A stretch of DNA of 64,000 bases, taken from assembly GCA_022925895.1 (NCBI GenBank), contig JAKSYS010000110.1:1-64000 (forward strand), written 5' to 3'. Of the stretch, positions 19,580 through 27,876 are shown piece after piece. Position 1 is the first letter of the stretch. The number at the start of each line of letters is the position of its first letter. Both the position numbers and the translations under genes were made by a program. Source of the DNA: Fragilaria crotonensis (Eukaryota; Bacillariophyta; Fragilariophyceae; Fragilariales; Fragilariaceae). The notes under the pieces were generated by a model. It searched no databases, was not told the DNA's origin, and was given only the letters and a program-made list of their open reading frames with translations.

Positions 19580-20335
19580 CTACTTATTGTCATTGTTACC
19601 AACTACATTAGGACAAGTTCTTTGGTTGTGCCCTCTCTTTCCACAAACAGAGCATTTGACAGGAGAATCCTCAGCTACAATGAACTTACTGCGTTTGCAA
19701 ATTTGTTTTGTTTTTGGTCGTCCAGATTGCCGTTTTGGCATGTCGGGTTCCTTAGTTTCACCATCATATACAGTCGTTTCCAAGCACACCGGGAAAACGT
19801 TCTTCATGAAAGTTTTGTGCATGATTTCAAATTTGTAGAACGGATGGACTAAACTTCGCAGAACATAACTGAATTCTTTTTCCTGCCATTTCCTGAACAC
19901 TGCACATGCATGCCAACATGGGTAAAGGAAGTCCTGCCATACTCCACAGCTGCACCACTCCAAGTATGGCCTGACCACAAGGACACGGTCTGGATCACCG
20001 TAGGATCGTGCCATCCGTTGCACATTGTCATCGCCATTTTCATCCACTATTGATATTGGTTCCACCACCTTGAAGTCACCACACCCCACCTCCAACTCAT
20101 CGACAGTCATAGATGCAGCGGCATCCCACCTACGCTTTAGAATCTGGGCAACTCTAGGCACCACCTCCGATCCATCTCTCTCAGCATACTTCCTTTGGCA
20201 AGTACACACTCTCGTAGTCATTATGTCAAGAATTTTGTTCACAGCCTCCAGCCATCCAAGATTCCTTGCTTCTGATAACATACTGTTTGCCGACTTGGAA
20301 GTGTTTGAAGTTACAATTCCATACCGTGGAGGCAA
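19580..20335 (-). CDS. MULE-2 transposase, C-terminal part (SWIM finger and zinc knuckle)
   Basis: The segment begins PPRYGIVTSNTSKSANSMLSEAR, the conserved MULE block that carries the third acidic residue (E in LSEAR). It continues to a SWIM zinc finger, CSCGVWQDFLYPCWHACAV (about residue 130-150). Near the C-terminus there is a CCHC knuckle, CSVCGKRGHNQRTC. The frame has no Met of its own at the start: it opens directly after the interrupting segment 20340-21120. It belongs to the same protein as 21178-22338. Confidence 0.85.
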   Translation of the reverse strand: MPPRYGIVTSNTSKSANSMLSEARNLGWLEAVNKILDIMTTRVCTCQRKYAERDGSEVVPRVAQILKRRWDAAASMTVDELEVGCGDFKVVEPISIVDENGDDNVQRMARSYGDPDRVLVVRPYLEWCSCGVWQDFLYPCWHACAVFRKWQEKEFSYVLRSLVHPFYKFEIMHKTFMKNVFPVCLETTVYDGETKEPDMPKRQSGRPKTKQICKRSKFIVAEDSPVKCSVCGKRGHNQRTCPNVVGNNDNK

Positions 20336-20339
20336 CTAA

Positions 20340-21120
20340 GCAGGTGACGGTGACGGTGAATCTGAGTACCACTGAGTACTCTGCCACAGAACACCCGACG
20401 TCGTTATGTGTCAAGATTTACTGTGCTACAAGTACTGCTCAAGATGTGTCGAGTAATGCTGTGTCATCCGGACACTACTCGAACAACGACAGTACACCAG
20501 TATCTAGTATCTGTTCCGGTGATCACGGCAGTGTTGATGGTTGGACTGTAATCCAGGCCAAGGCTAAAGCACAGAAGACTAAAGAAGCTCCACACAGAAG
20601 GAAGACTGAAGAGTCTATTATTGGTGTGAATGGGATTCACAAGGTGGTGAATGGGAATGCAATTGCAGCTGATGGGATTGGAGTCTAGAAATAGAGACTA
20701 ACAGTACCAGTATCTCTGCTGGTTGTTCTGTTGATCATGAATTGCAACATGGCAATGGTGTGGATTGGACTGCAGCTGCAACCAAGCTTACAGGACATTG
20801 AAGAATGAGGTCAACAATGAAAAAGAAGATTAAAGATTCTTTTGTTGAAGTGACAACCAGTGGGATTGAATGGTTGTTCCTGGAAATGGTGGGATTAAGT
20901 ATGTGGTGGATGGGATTGAATTATTACCAGACTCACAAGGATTACATGATTGAAGGCTACAAATGAGAACTTACCTTTGCATTGATGTTTATGGAGCAAC
21001 AAATCAGACAGCTCACAATTATAACAACTAAGATTTAGTACTGGACGAAATAGTACTGAACATTAATACTACGGTATTTGAATCCGATAATCAGATCGGA
21101 AATTGGAACCCGGAATTATT
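20340..21120 (+). mobile_element. Insertion of about 780 bp inside the MULE-2 transposase
   Basis: The transposase reading is lost after a segment reading KVKPEAATYLEGITVK (about 21121, minus strand) and resumes at PPRYGIVTSN (20335). The DNA between reads better on the plus strand (an open frame runs to 20688). It contains two diverged copies of a coding-like motif (NGIHKVVNGNAIAADG and a weaker GIKYVVDGIELLPDS). I found no clear terminal repeats or target duplication, so its nature is open. A host-derived or transposon fragment captured by the element is possible. Confidence 0.4.
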
Positions 21121-21177
21121 TAACAGTTATGCCTTCCAAATATGTGGCGGCCTCTGGCTTCACCTTTCAAATCTCAT

Positions 21178-22338
21178 CTAGCAACAGGCTCGCATTTCGT
21201 GTCGAGATGATTTTGCTATCAAACAGACAAACTTTGCACACTGCTTTCCAAACTTCTGCGTCACATTGGCCTGGATGTGTCTAGCACAGCTCATTTCGTA
21301 CTTATTTGGGAACACCGCTTTCAATGCCTCCTTCAGACCTTCTTTGTCTCTGTCTGAAATGAAAAGAAATGGCGGCCTGACAATGCCGTCTGCATCAGCA
21401 TCGCCATATTCCTGATCATCAATTATTGGTGGACATGCTTTCTTCAACAATTCAAGCATCTTTTTCCACGTCGCTCCATCCTCGTTTCCGGCGCATATCA
21501 TAAACCCAATCGGGAAGATGTCATTGCACCCACTGAGAACTGATGCCATGTACAGAGTTTCCTTGTGTTCGCTCCTCAAATGTGTAGCATCCAAGGACAC
21601 CACCGGCCGAACAAACTTGAGCACCCCATTCATGATACCGGGAAATACACGAAGATCGACAAGTCTCTTCTCCTCATCCCTAGTACACCCAATCACGGAA
21701 CCAGGATTACTTTTTTTCAAGCCCTCCAAAAATGGAATGACCATTTCGAAGTTTTTCACGACAGCATGTCTCACGCTGCTAGTTTGAAAGCGTAGCACCC
21801 TGTACGCCGTCATGTACGAAATGACAACTCCCGACTTCGTTGCAGCTGTCTTCACAACGTCCGCCGGTGTTGGAGCTCCCTTCTTTGTGCGAACAATCTG
21901 ATCGATAACATCATCAAGCACTCCATTTTGCCTATTCTTCCACTTACTCCCATCAGCTGCCTGTTTAGGTCGGCACACCTCACTGTGCATACCCGTAATC
22001 TTTTGGGCGCAGAACATCCCGTCGGATTGCCGCCTGGATATCAATACACGAAACGGACAGTCTACGTGCTCCACACATTGAAATTGTTTGAAACAGTCGC
22101 TAATGGAACGTTGCACTCTTAAACAATTTCCCGATCTGACCTCATACTTTTCGATGAACGGCACTACCTCCTCCAAGGTCGAGAAGCGGTCAATGTTTGC
22201 GTCATCAAGGATATCATACAATACATAATCCTGTGACTTTGTAGCCACCGAACTTCCCAGCTTTCCTTCGACTCCCTCTGCTGTGAGCGTGGAAGTGCCG
22301 ACGCTGTGATCGTGCTTCTCCTTGCCATCGGATTGCAC
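21178..22338 (-). CDS. MULE-2 transposase, N-terminal zinc region and catalytic core
   Basis: From about residue 60 there is a FAR1/WRKY-GCM1-type finger (FKQFQCVEHVDCPFRVLI...MHSEVC). The MULE catalytic core follows. The first Asp lies in VVSLDATHL and the second in FLFISDRDKEGLKEAL, then comes the conserved CARHIQANV. The ORF ends in SSRHEMRACC, but the ancestral protein continues in a neighbouring frame (ISTRNASLLLDEI, then KVKPEAATYLEGI), so there is a frameshift near the end plus a stop. The frame is open upstream without ATG to the stop that ends the protease ORF, and both share the same reading frame. Confidence 0.85.
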   Translation of the reverse strand: MQSDGKEKHDHSVGTSTLTAEGVEGKLGSSVATKSQDYVLYDILDDANIDRFSTLEEVVPFIEKYEVRSGNCLRVQRSISDCFKQFQCVEHVDCPFRVLISRRQSDGMFCAQKITGMHSEVCRPKQAADGSKWKNRQNGVLDDVIDQIVRTKKGAPTPADVVKTAATKSGVVISYMTAYRVLRFQTSSVRHAVVKNFEMVIPFLEGLKKSNPGSVIGCTRDEEKRLVDLRVFPGIMNGVLKFVRPVVSLDATHLRSEHKETLYMASVLSGCNDIFPIGFMICAGNEDGATWKKMLELLKKACPPIIDDQEYGDADADGIVRPPFLFISDRDKEGLKEALKAVFPNKYEMSCARHIQANVTQKFGKQCAKFVCLIAKSSRHEMRACC

Positions 22339-22389
22339 ACTTGACTCGTCACTGCTGTCGCAGGTGACATACTCGTCGTCATCATCGCC

Positions 22390-23456
22390 TTACTCAACCT
22401 TGTCGTCATCGTCGTCGTCGTCGTCGTTGTGATTCTCATTCCTCTTCTGTATCCTCGCCTGCGCTCTGTCTGTTGTTTTTCCCAACAAGAGCTTGCCCAC
22501 CCTGGCAGGACAATCTGCCTCAGCCTGCAACGTCGTCAACACCAGGACAGCAGCGCTCACATCACTGTCGGAACTGTGTCTTCGTTCCTTCTTCGGTTCT
22601 TTATGAACAACCTCCAGCCCGAAACTGTCTAAGATGCTACTTCCGCGCAACTGCGGAAAGCAATCACGCACAACCTGACTTGTTGTTCCCAAGTCAGCAC
22701 CATCCCCCCCAAATACTGTCACCAGCCTACTTCGCAGATTGGTGACGTCTTGTTGCGTAAACGTTTCTCTCGTGATATCAATGCCCTCGATGAGGTGCAA
22801 TACAACGCCCACTGCAAACAAGCCGCAGTCAAACCCATTTTTCTGGAGGGGACAATCGCATTAATGCACCCTGTCAATCAGCGCCGCGTCACTCTCCCTT
22901 AGGTGCGCATGTTTTTTTCGTGCAGAATGAAATTGTGAATGAACAAATTCACAGCCTTTACGATGCTTAGGACATATGGGTTGACCTGACGCATGCGGCG
23001 TACCAGAGAATCATAAAACGTCATGTCATTTACGAACTCTGGCGTTGACATCGAACAGTCCAGGCATAGCACAAAAAAAAGATCTCCTAACACAATCGGG
23101 ATAAGCAGCCTGTTGAGAGTGCGCGGAGATCCAAAACAAGCTTTCATTTGTTGGCGAATACGAGCGACGTTTCGACTACGAGCAAGTTTACGTCCTTTCG
23201 TCGTATCATCTTCGACAACTTCTGGATTGTCGTCCATCAAGTCATTACATGACCGGATGTAAGTATAGGTGCCAAGGCTTCCAATGTGAGATGCATTCGT
23301 GGAAATTACCTCCTGGGGAGGGACAGATTGCTGCAATATAGAGTCCAACAGCAACGTGCTTAACCAAGCATTTGTTGACAGCGCAGAAGTGTCCTCACTG
23401 CTGGGTGAGATCCATCCAGAAAAGCGAGGGTCTCCCGGAAAGTGTGCCTCCTTCAT
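22390..23456 (-). pseudogene. Ulp1-type protease of MULE-2, decayed
   Basis: The N-terminal half (22899-23456, ATG at 23456) shares HFPGDPRFS and the overall layout with the MULE-1 protease. The C-terminal half (22390 to about 22850) has CDCPLQKNGFDCGLFAVGVVLHLI with the Gln and Cys positions. Between them the frame shifts at an A-run near 22905-22915, and an in-frame TAA lies just before CDCPLQ. The His position of the MULE-1 copy (KSHFFVLV) is GDLFFVLC here, so the catalytic His is missing. The Asp block is present (FYDSLV). An Asp-rich tail precedes the terminal stop. Confidence 0.75.
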
Positions 23457-23990
23457 GGTCTATTTGTGGTGATAGCAACACAACTCCCAAGACAACGTCA
23501 AGAGACGAAGACGACCAAGGACGGCTCAGAATTCGATCTACGGTAGTAAAAGTGGTACTCTCACTCATCCGTATGATGTCTAAGTAAAAGACTTAAGTGT
23601 TTGGCATTTTCTTTCATTGCAAAACGTGCCTGCATTTTGCTATCCAAAGAAAACAAAAATTACTGCAGTTGTTGGAGGGATTGGTGTGTCATATCTTACC
23701 ATTCCAGTACACACTAATTTTCATGACTAGAGAGAAACATCAAAATTTTGTTATCCTTCGCGCGCTGGTACGCTAAGTAGTAGTTTATGATTCAAATCCA
23801 AGCGGAATTCAACGTAGAAGATGTACTGGTCGAAGAATTTTGCGCGGACTTTCATAGCCAACACATTTCACTCCGGCATCACTTCCCCACTTTAGATTAC
23901 TTCTTCCTGTCTTCTTGTTGTAAACTCATTCCGGACAATCTTCGATTCCCATCTCAAGGTAACGTCCCGTCACGTCGTCACTACTAAGAG
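23457..23990. other. MULE-2 internal spacer
   Basis: Divergent region between the protease start (minus strand) and the hairpin array/cargo module (plus strand). It probably holds promoters for both. I see no motif I can name. Confidence 0.4.
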
Positions 23991-24234
23991 CGCATCATCA
24001 TTTCCCTGCCATCTAGCCGGGAATGCTTGTTGCGTTGACAAAGTACTTTCTCTCCCTGCCATTTAGCTTGGAGGTCTAAGTATTTGGTCACCTTAGTAGA
24101 ACGAGGTGTTCTTGATGTAGGGTTACACCCGTTGTCACCGAAACAAATTCTGTCTGCCATCTAGCCGACAGGGTTTGTTTCACTGTCAACAACTATACAG
24201 TACTCTCCCTGCCATCTAGCCGGAAGGGTACAGT
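23991..24234 (+). promoter_or_regulatory. Array of four hairpins with a conserved 12-nt loop upstream of the cargo ORFs
   Basis: The loop TGCCATCTAGCC occurs at 24007-24018, 24155-24166 and 24210-24221, and as TGCCATTTAGCT at 24057-24068. Each is flanked by arms that differ in sequence from hairpin to hairpin but pair with each other. Hairpin 3 pairs 24141-24154 AAACAAATTCTGTC with 24167-24180 GACAGGGTTTGTTT (12 Watson-Crick pairs plus two G-U), with weaker outer pairing. Hairpin 2 contains AAGTACTT...CTCC paired with GGAG...AAGTATTT. Hairpin 4 pairs ACAGTACTCTCCC with GGAAGGGTACAGT. Hairpin 1 pairs TTCCC with GGGAA plus outer CGCA/TGCG. Starts are about 50, 98 and 55 nt apart. The array ends 170 nt before the first ATG of the cargo, so a 5' UTR location is plausible. 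Confidence 0.75.
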
Positions 24235-24403
24235 TTTGGCAAACCACCAGCCATGTCGGACTTGCTTGATACCAAATGAAGACAACGATACGTTGAAGGC
24301 GCGATGTCGGACGTCCATTTCTCGGTCAACTGTGCTCAACTTTGGAAAGGAAAATCCACGTGTAGTAGTGGTGGATCCTTCAAGAAAACAGTTAAGTAAC
24401 AAG

Positions 24404-25264
24404 ATGCCGAAGAAACGCAAGCAAAGGAATTACTTTCCTTCCAGTCCAAAGGTGTTGGCGCTTCTACTAAAGTGCTTCCCCATGAACGGCGGTAATTTCA
24501 GTGAAGGTGGGGATTTTGCGACTGCGTTTCGCGATGCCGTGAAGACAGGGACAATGAAGGGCGAGGTCAAGATATGTGGGACACCCTTGCGATGGATTGC
24601 GTATGCGCTTGCTTGCTCTTTCGGTCTCAACAATGATTCCGATCGTAGTACTGCCATCACGCAATTGCGGTCTGTTGATGACATGTTCATGAAGCACGGA
24701 TCATCCTCGGAATTCCTTTCGGAATTCATCCTGATGGATGTCATCTGTAATCGGAAGATTACTCCGACAGCTGCCGCGGCGTTGGGTAAAAGTGGCTCTG
24801 GTACCTTGGGTGACAACGACGTCGTTATGGCACCTGCGTCTGAAGAAGAAGACCTGGATGACGTCAATGACTTCTTCAAGTACAGGACTCTCCTTGCATT
24901 CCTCCCGGGGGTGGGTGTATTTTACGCCGTGAGGGACTGGCGCAGAAAGTCAGAAGGTGTTGATGGTTCCAGGATAGCCATGGACATAAGTTGGTTTCGT
25001 CTAAAGACGGGCATGGAGCACTCTCCACAGTTGGACTTGCAATTTGGGGAGGATGGGTATGTTAAAAGATTTGCCAGCGTTACGAGTGCGGGGTCGCCAC
25101 CGTCTTCTTTTGTGTCTGCGTGGAGAGTTTCGTACCATCCCGCCGCAATAAATTTTCCGCGTGAAGTGTTCAGCCACGTCAACACAGTGCGCGGATCACG
25201 AAGGCCCAAGGATGCCACCGGATCTTATCTCTGGCCACGATGTGGGTGTGTGGCCAGTTCCTGA
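24404..25264 (+). CDS. MULE-2 cargo ORF A, unrecognised protein (286 aa)
   Basis: The first ATG of the open frame is at 24404 (MPKKRKQRNYF, a basic possible nuclear signal). The protein has a hydrophobic/aromatic middle (LLAFLPGVGVFYAVRDW), an acidic segment (SEEEDLDDVNDFF) and no motif I recognise. It overlaps ORF B by 104 bp in a different frame. It lies opposite to the transposase strand and between the protease and the right inverted repeat. It may be the N-terminal part of the same protein as ORF B (joined by an intron or a lost base) or a separate protein. I cannot tell which. Confidence 0.6.
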   Translation: MPKKRKQRNYFPSSPKVLALLLKCFPMNGGNFSEGGDFATAFRDAVKTGTMKGEVKICGTPLRWIAYALACSFGLNNDSDRSTAITQLRSVDDMFMKHGSSSEFLSEFILMDVICNRKITPTAAAALGKSGSGTLGDNDVVMAPASEEEDLDDVNDFFKYRTLLAFLPGVGVFYAVRDWRRKSEGVDGSRIAMDISWFRLKTGMEHSPQLDLQFGEDGYVKRFASVTSAGSPPSSFVSAWRVSYHPAAINFPREVFSHVNTVRGSRRPKDATGSYLWPRCGCVASS

Positions 25265-26321
25265 CCGAGCTCAAGAATACAACCGCCGCCTTGTCAACTC
25301 TAATTCCACGAGGGTGGGTGGTCGTCATTACGCTCCTGGATGCTTGCATCTTAACATCCCGGATACTTGCTGGATTGTTGATCCTGAGGAACGCCCATTC
25401 GTTGACATCATAGTTGACATTGCGCCACCAGTGTCAAGCACGATTGGGAGGAAGTCTGTCATCATGATCCGAAGCATTCTTGATGCATCACTCAAGTCGC
25501 AGTATTGTCATCTGAAGCAACTATATGATGTTGTCGGTTGCCTAGACGCAATTGTGGAACACAACTCACTTCTGCGTCGGCATGTATCTGTTGGCACGGC
25601 GAGACAGAACAAAGGAGATGTTGGGACAATGCATGCCATCGTGACACGAGTGCTCCTTGACGGATCGGGTACTGTTGGGTACGCCACTAACTATACTAAG
25701 GTGCCGCAAACAGTACTGAAAAGGTTTATCGTGGCGTTCGCAACCGTCGGTATGTGCTGTTTTCCCGATGTGCTGTCTGTTGTTCAACACATGGAAGCCA
25801 ATTCATCTCTTCCACCCATCGCTCCAATGGGTGAGAATGACTGCAATGGAATCCGGGTGGGTTACACGATTGATATGAGTGTTGACCTAGGAAACGTGTC
25901 GCATTTCGACGTAAACGACGCGTCGCAGGGCTTTAGTGTGTGGACGGAGGAAATGCCCGGTTGTGCATCAAACTGGTACTTGATCTTTCCCAATTTGCAC
26001 GGAAGGAGGCCATGCGGAACGAAGTACAATGGCATTGCCGTCAAGCTTTATCATGGGACAGCCATAAGTTGGGACGGACGTGCTGTGAGACATTGCACGT
26101 CGGTGTCTCGACCGGATGGGCCAGGTACAGCACCAGTACGCTCGGGGGGGGGTTGTTGGAATGGCAACAATCACTTATATGGCACCTTCACGGCAGCCAA
26201 GGAAAAAATTGTGGCGGCAGGTCGATGTCGTGCTTCTGGAAATAGTGCGGCAGCAGATGTTGTCACGAATGTGGCACATTCAAATACAAGGCGCCCGAAG
26301 AGACTACCACGAGGTGAATGA
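25161..26321 (+). CDS. MULE-2 cargo ORF B, 2-oxoglutarate/Fe(II) dioxygenase-like protein (386 aa)
   Basis: Residues about 222-350 show the pattern of a double-stranded beta-helix oxygenase. His248-x-Asp250 lies in NVSHFDVNDASQGFSVWTEE, followed by NWYLIFPNL and NGIAVKLYHGTAISWDG. A second His, 311, lies in AVRHCTSVSRPDG, then NNHLYGTFTAAKEKIV. The 61-residue HxD to H spacing suits 2OG-Fe(II) enzymes. TET/JBP-type DNA oxygenases are known cargo of other transposons (KDZ elements of fungi), which is why the association matters. The 2OG-binding Arg/Lys is not certain. The first 100 residues are of unknown fold and may start later than the ATG at 25161, since the frame overlaps ORF A. A G9 run at about 26145 lies just after the second His but does not break the frame. 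Confidence 0.55.
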   Translation: MKCSATSTQCADHEGPRMPPDLISGHDVGVWPVPDRAQEYNRRLVNSNSTRVGGRHYAPGCLHLNIPDTCWIVDPEERPFVDIIVDIAPPVSSTIGRKSVIMIRSILDASLKSQYCHLKQLYDVVGCLDAIVEHNSLLRRHVSVGTARQNKGDVGTMHAIVTRVLLDGSGTVGYATNYTKVPQTVLKRFIVAFATVGMCCFPDVLSVVQHMEANSSLPPIAPMGENDCNGIRVGYTIDMSVDLGNVSHFDVNDASQGFSVWTEEMPGCASNWYLIFPNLHGRRPCGTKYNGIAVKLYHGTAISWDGRAVRHCTSVSRPDGPGTAPVRSGGGCWNGNNHLYGTFTAAKEKIVAAGRCRASGNSAAADVVTNVAHSNTRRPKRLPRGE

Positions 26322-26856
26322 GAAGGACAACGAAATAAAGAAGATCACCACTGGATCCCATGACCGTAATGACAGCGATGACGAGGCAGAAACATACATT
26401 CGTCGTTGTATTCGGCATGGTTGTCGTTACAACGATGACGACGATGTTTTGATGGGTACTGCGAGAGAGAGATGCAGGAGGAGGAAGGGACGGCACGTCA
26501 ATTCCAGTCTGACCTGGAAATGACGAGTGACGAAGACTGTCCTAGAGTGCAGGCACGGAGGAGGCAGGCAATGCGTTTTTGTTTGTTGGGTCTGGATTTG
26601 TACAGACCTAACGGCAATAAAGAATGCTGTTCAAAAGATACTGATGATGAGGATGAAGAAGACGATTGATGTTGATGTTAATGATAACTAACTTGCACCG
26701 GAGCAACTGCCATGGATAACGGTAGCAATGTGAGTACAAAGGAAAAGTAGTGGACACACTTGTAAGGCAATGGCATGTTGCCTTTCATGGACTTTGCTAC
26801 CTCAGTAGGTTGGTCGTCAATGGGTTGTTGGTTGTACTGTACTGTGACGCAGATCC
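26322..26856. other. MULE-2 internal spacer after the cargo module
   Basis: A low-complexity Asp/Arg-rich open frame on the plus strand ends at 26523. The region is rich in GATGA/GACGA runs. No supported gene. Confidence 0.4.
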
Positions 26857-27315
26857 TGTATGGGTATACTGTTGATGTGAGATTTGGTGGAGTTTTGTCG
26901 ACCATATAGATGAAGATGGAGTTGCTCTTTTGAAACAAAAGAGCACAACAAAGAATTATGACCGCACTTAAAGCATGATGACAAAAAAACAAACGACACA
27001 TGTGAAGTGAGTGATGATGATGTTCGTTGTGTATGTACGACATGGTGGAGCGATGAGTGTTGACCATCTTGGATGAATGTTACGAGACGGTGTACCATGC
27101 TGTGCGTGGAGTTCGAGCATGGCAGGCGACAAAAGCGTGATATAGCAAAAAAGGGCAAAACAATGCGTGATATTGTAAATGCATCTTTTCAAAATGCGTG
27201 ATATTGTAAAATACAATTGCAAATGTAGTATATAGTAAAATACAAATTTGTGGATAGTAAGTCATTGTACTATATTGCAAAGTGGCAAAAAAATGCGTGA
27301 TATTGTAATTTCCCC
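26857..27315 (-). repeat. MULE-2 right terminal inverted repeat (459 bp)
   Basis: This is the inverted partner of 19045-19501, with the same four subterminal repeat units (plus strand: aatgcgtgatattgta). There are a few single-base differences and one T-run length difference. Confidence 0.9.
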
Positions 27316-27667
27316 TTTTTTATACTAGCGTACACCAAGGGTGTAAAAATTTATACCTAGATATAAATTTCGTGAATTTATGCCTAATACCTAGGTGAAA
27401 AAGTCTAAAATTTGACCCCCCCCCATAAGAATGGCATTTTGGAATTTTTTTGGGAACACAATTGACTTATACCCATGATAAAAAATGATCTAAAGGTGTT
27501 AGGCTGTTAGGCTTAGCAGTCGTGCATGTGTACCGGCGTAGTCAAACCGGGTGCGACCGACGACGAAGGTCGCACTGTTGCTATCTCCCAGTCGCAGCAG
27601 ACCTGTTGTACCACGTAATTGTAGTCCTTTCTACGTATATGACGACACAACATATGCATACTCGGAG
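27316..27667. other. Short spacer between MULE-2 and the copia element
   Basis: AT-rich sequence with imperfect repeats of ATTTATACCTAGATATAAAT type and a run of nine C at 27416-27424. No gene is seen. Confidence 0.4.
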
Positions 27668-27876
27668 CGTATAAGTCTCGCCGTGTTGTACTTACCAACA
27701 ACTAGTAGATATAAAAGGAGAAGAACGTAATCAAGATGATAACAAGATAAAATTATAAGCACTAAAGTCATTAGATCCGGGACATAGGAATTTCGGAGCG
27801 AACATCATCTGCTCTTGGTGACGACGTCGATTGCATTGTACAGTAACACAGTAACTAGTACGGCCACCCTTAAACA
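27668..27876 (-). repeat. Copia element 3' LTR (209 bp)
   Basis: Direct repeat of 34062-34270, with no difference seen by eye. On the element's own strand it starts TGTTTAAGGG. Confidence 0.9.

Larger units (their letters stand above)
19045..27315 (-). mobile_element. MULE-2: complete Mutator-like element (8.27 kb) with protease, transposase and oxygenase-like cargo
   Basis: The element is bounded by long inverted repeats starting GGGGAAATTACAATATCACG at 19045 and ending with the complement at 27315. The flanks read GTTTTTATA (19036-19044) and TTTTTTATA (27316-27324), an apparent 9 bp target duplication with one mismatch, the size expected for Mutator elements. On the minus strand lie a Ulp1-type protease (about 22390-23456) and the transposase (about 19580-22338). 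On the plus strand lies a two-ORF module (24404-26321) preceded by a hairpin array (23991-24234). The terminal repeats differ by only a handful of bases, so insertion is recent. The protease has a frameshift, a stop and a lost His, and the transposase is interrupted, so this copy is probably not autonomous now. Confidence 0.9.

Noticed and set aside
23991-24234. CRISPR-like array (repeated motif at roughly 50 bp spacing)
   Set aside because: The repeated 12-mer is a hairpin loop and the intervening DNA pairs with itself. The surroundings are a eukaryotic transposon with no Cas genes.
25161-26321. Calling cargo ORF B a proven TET/JBP DNA oxygenase
   Set aside because: Only the HxD...H pattern and fold-like context are visible. 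The 2OG-binding residue and subfamily cannot be fixed without a profile search.
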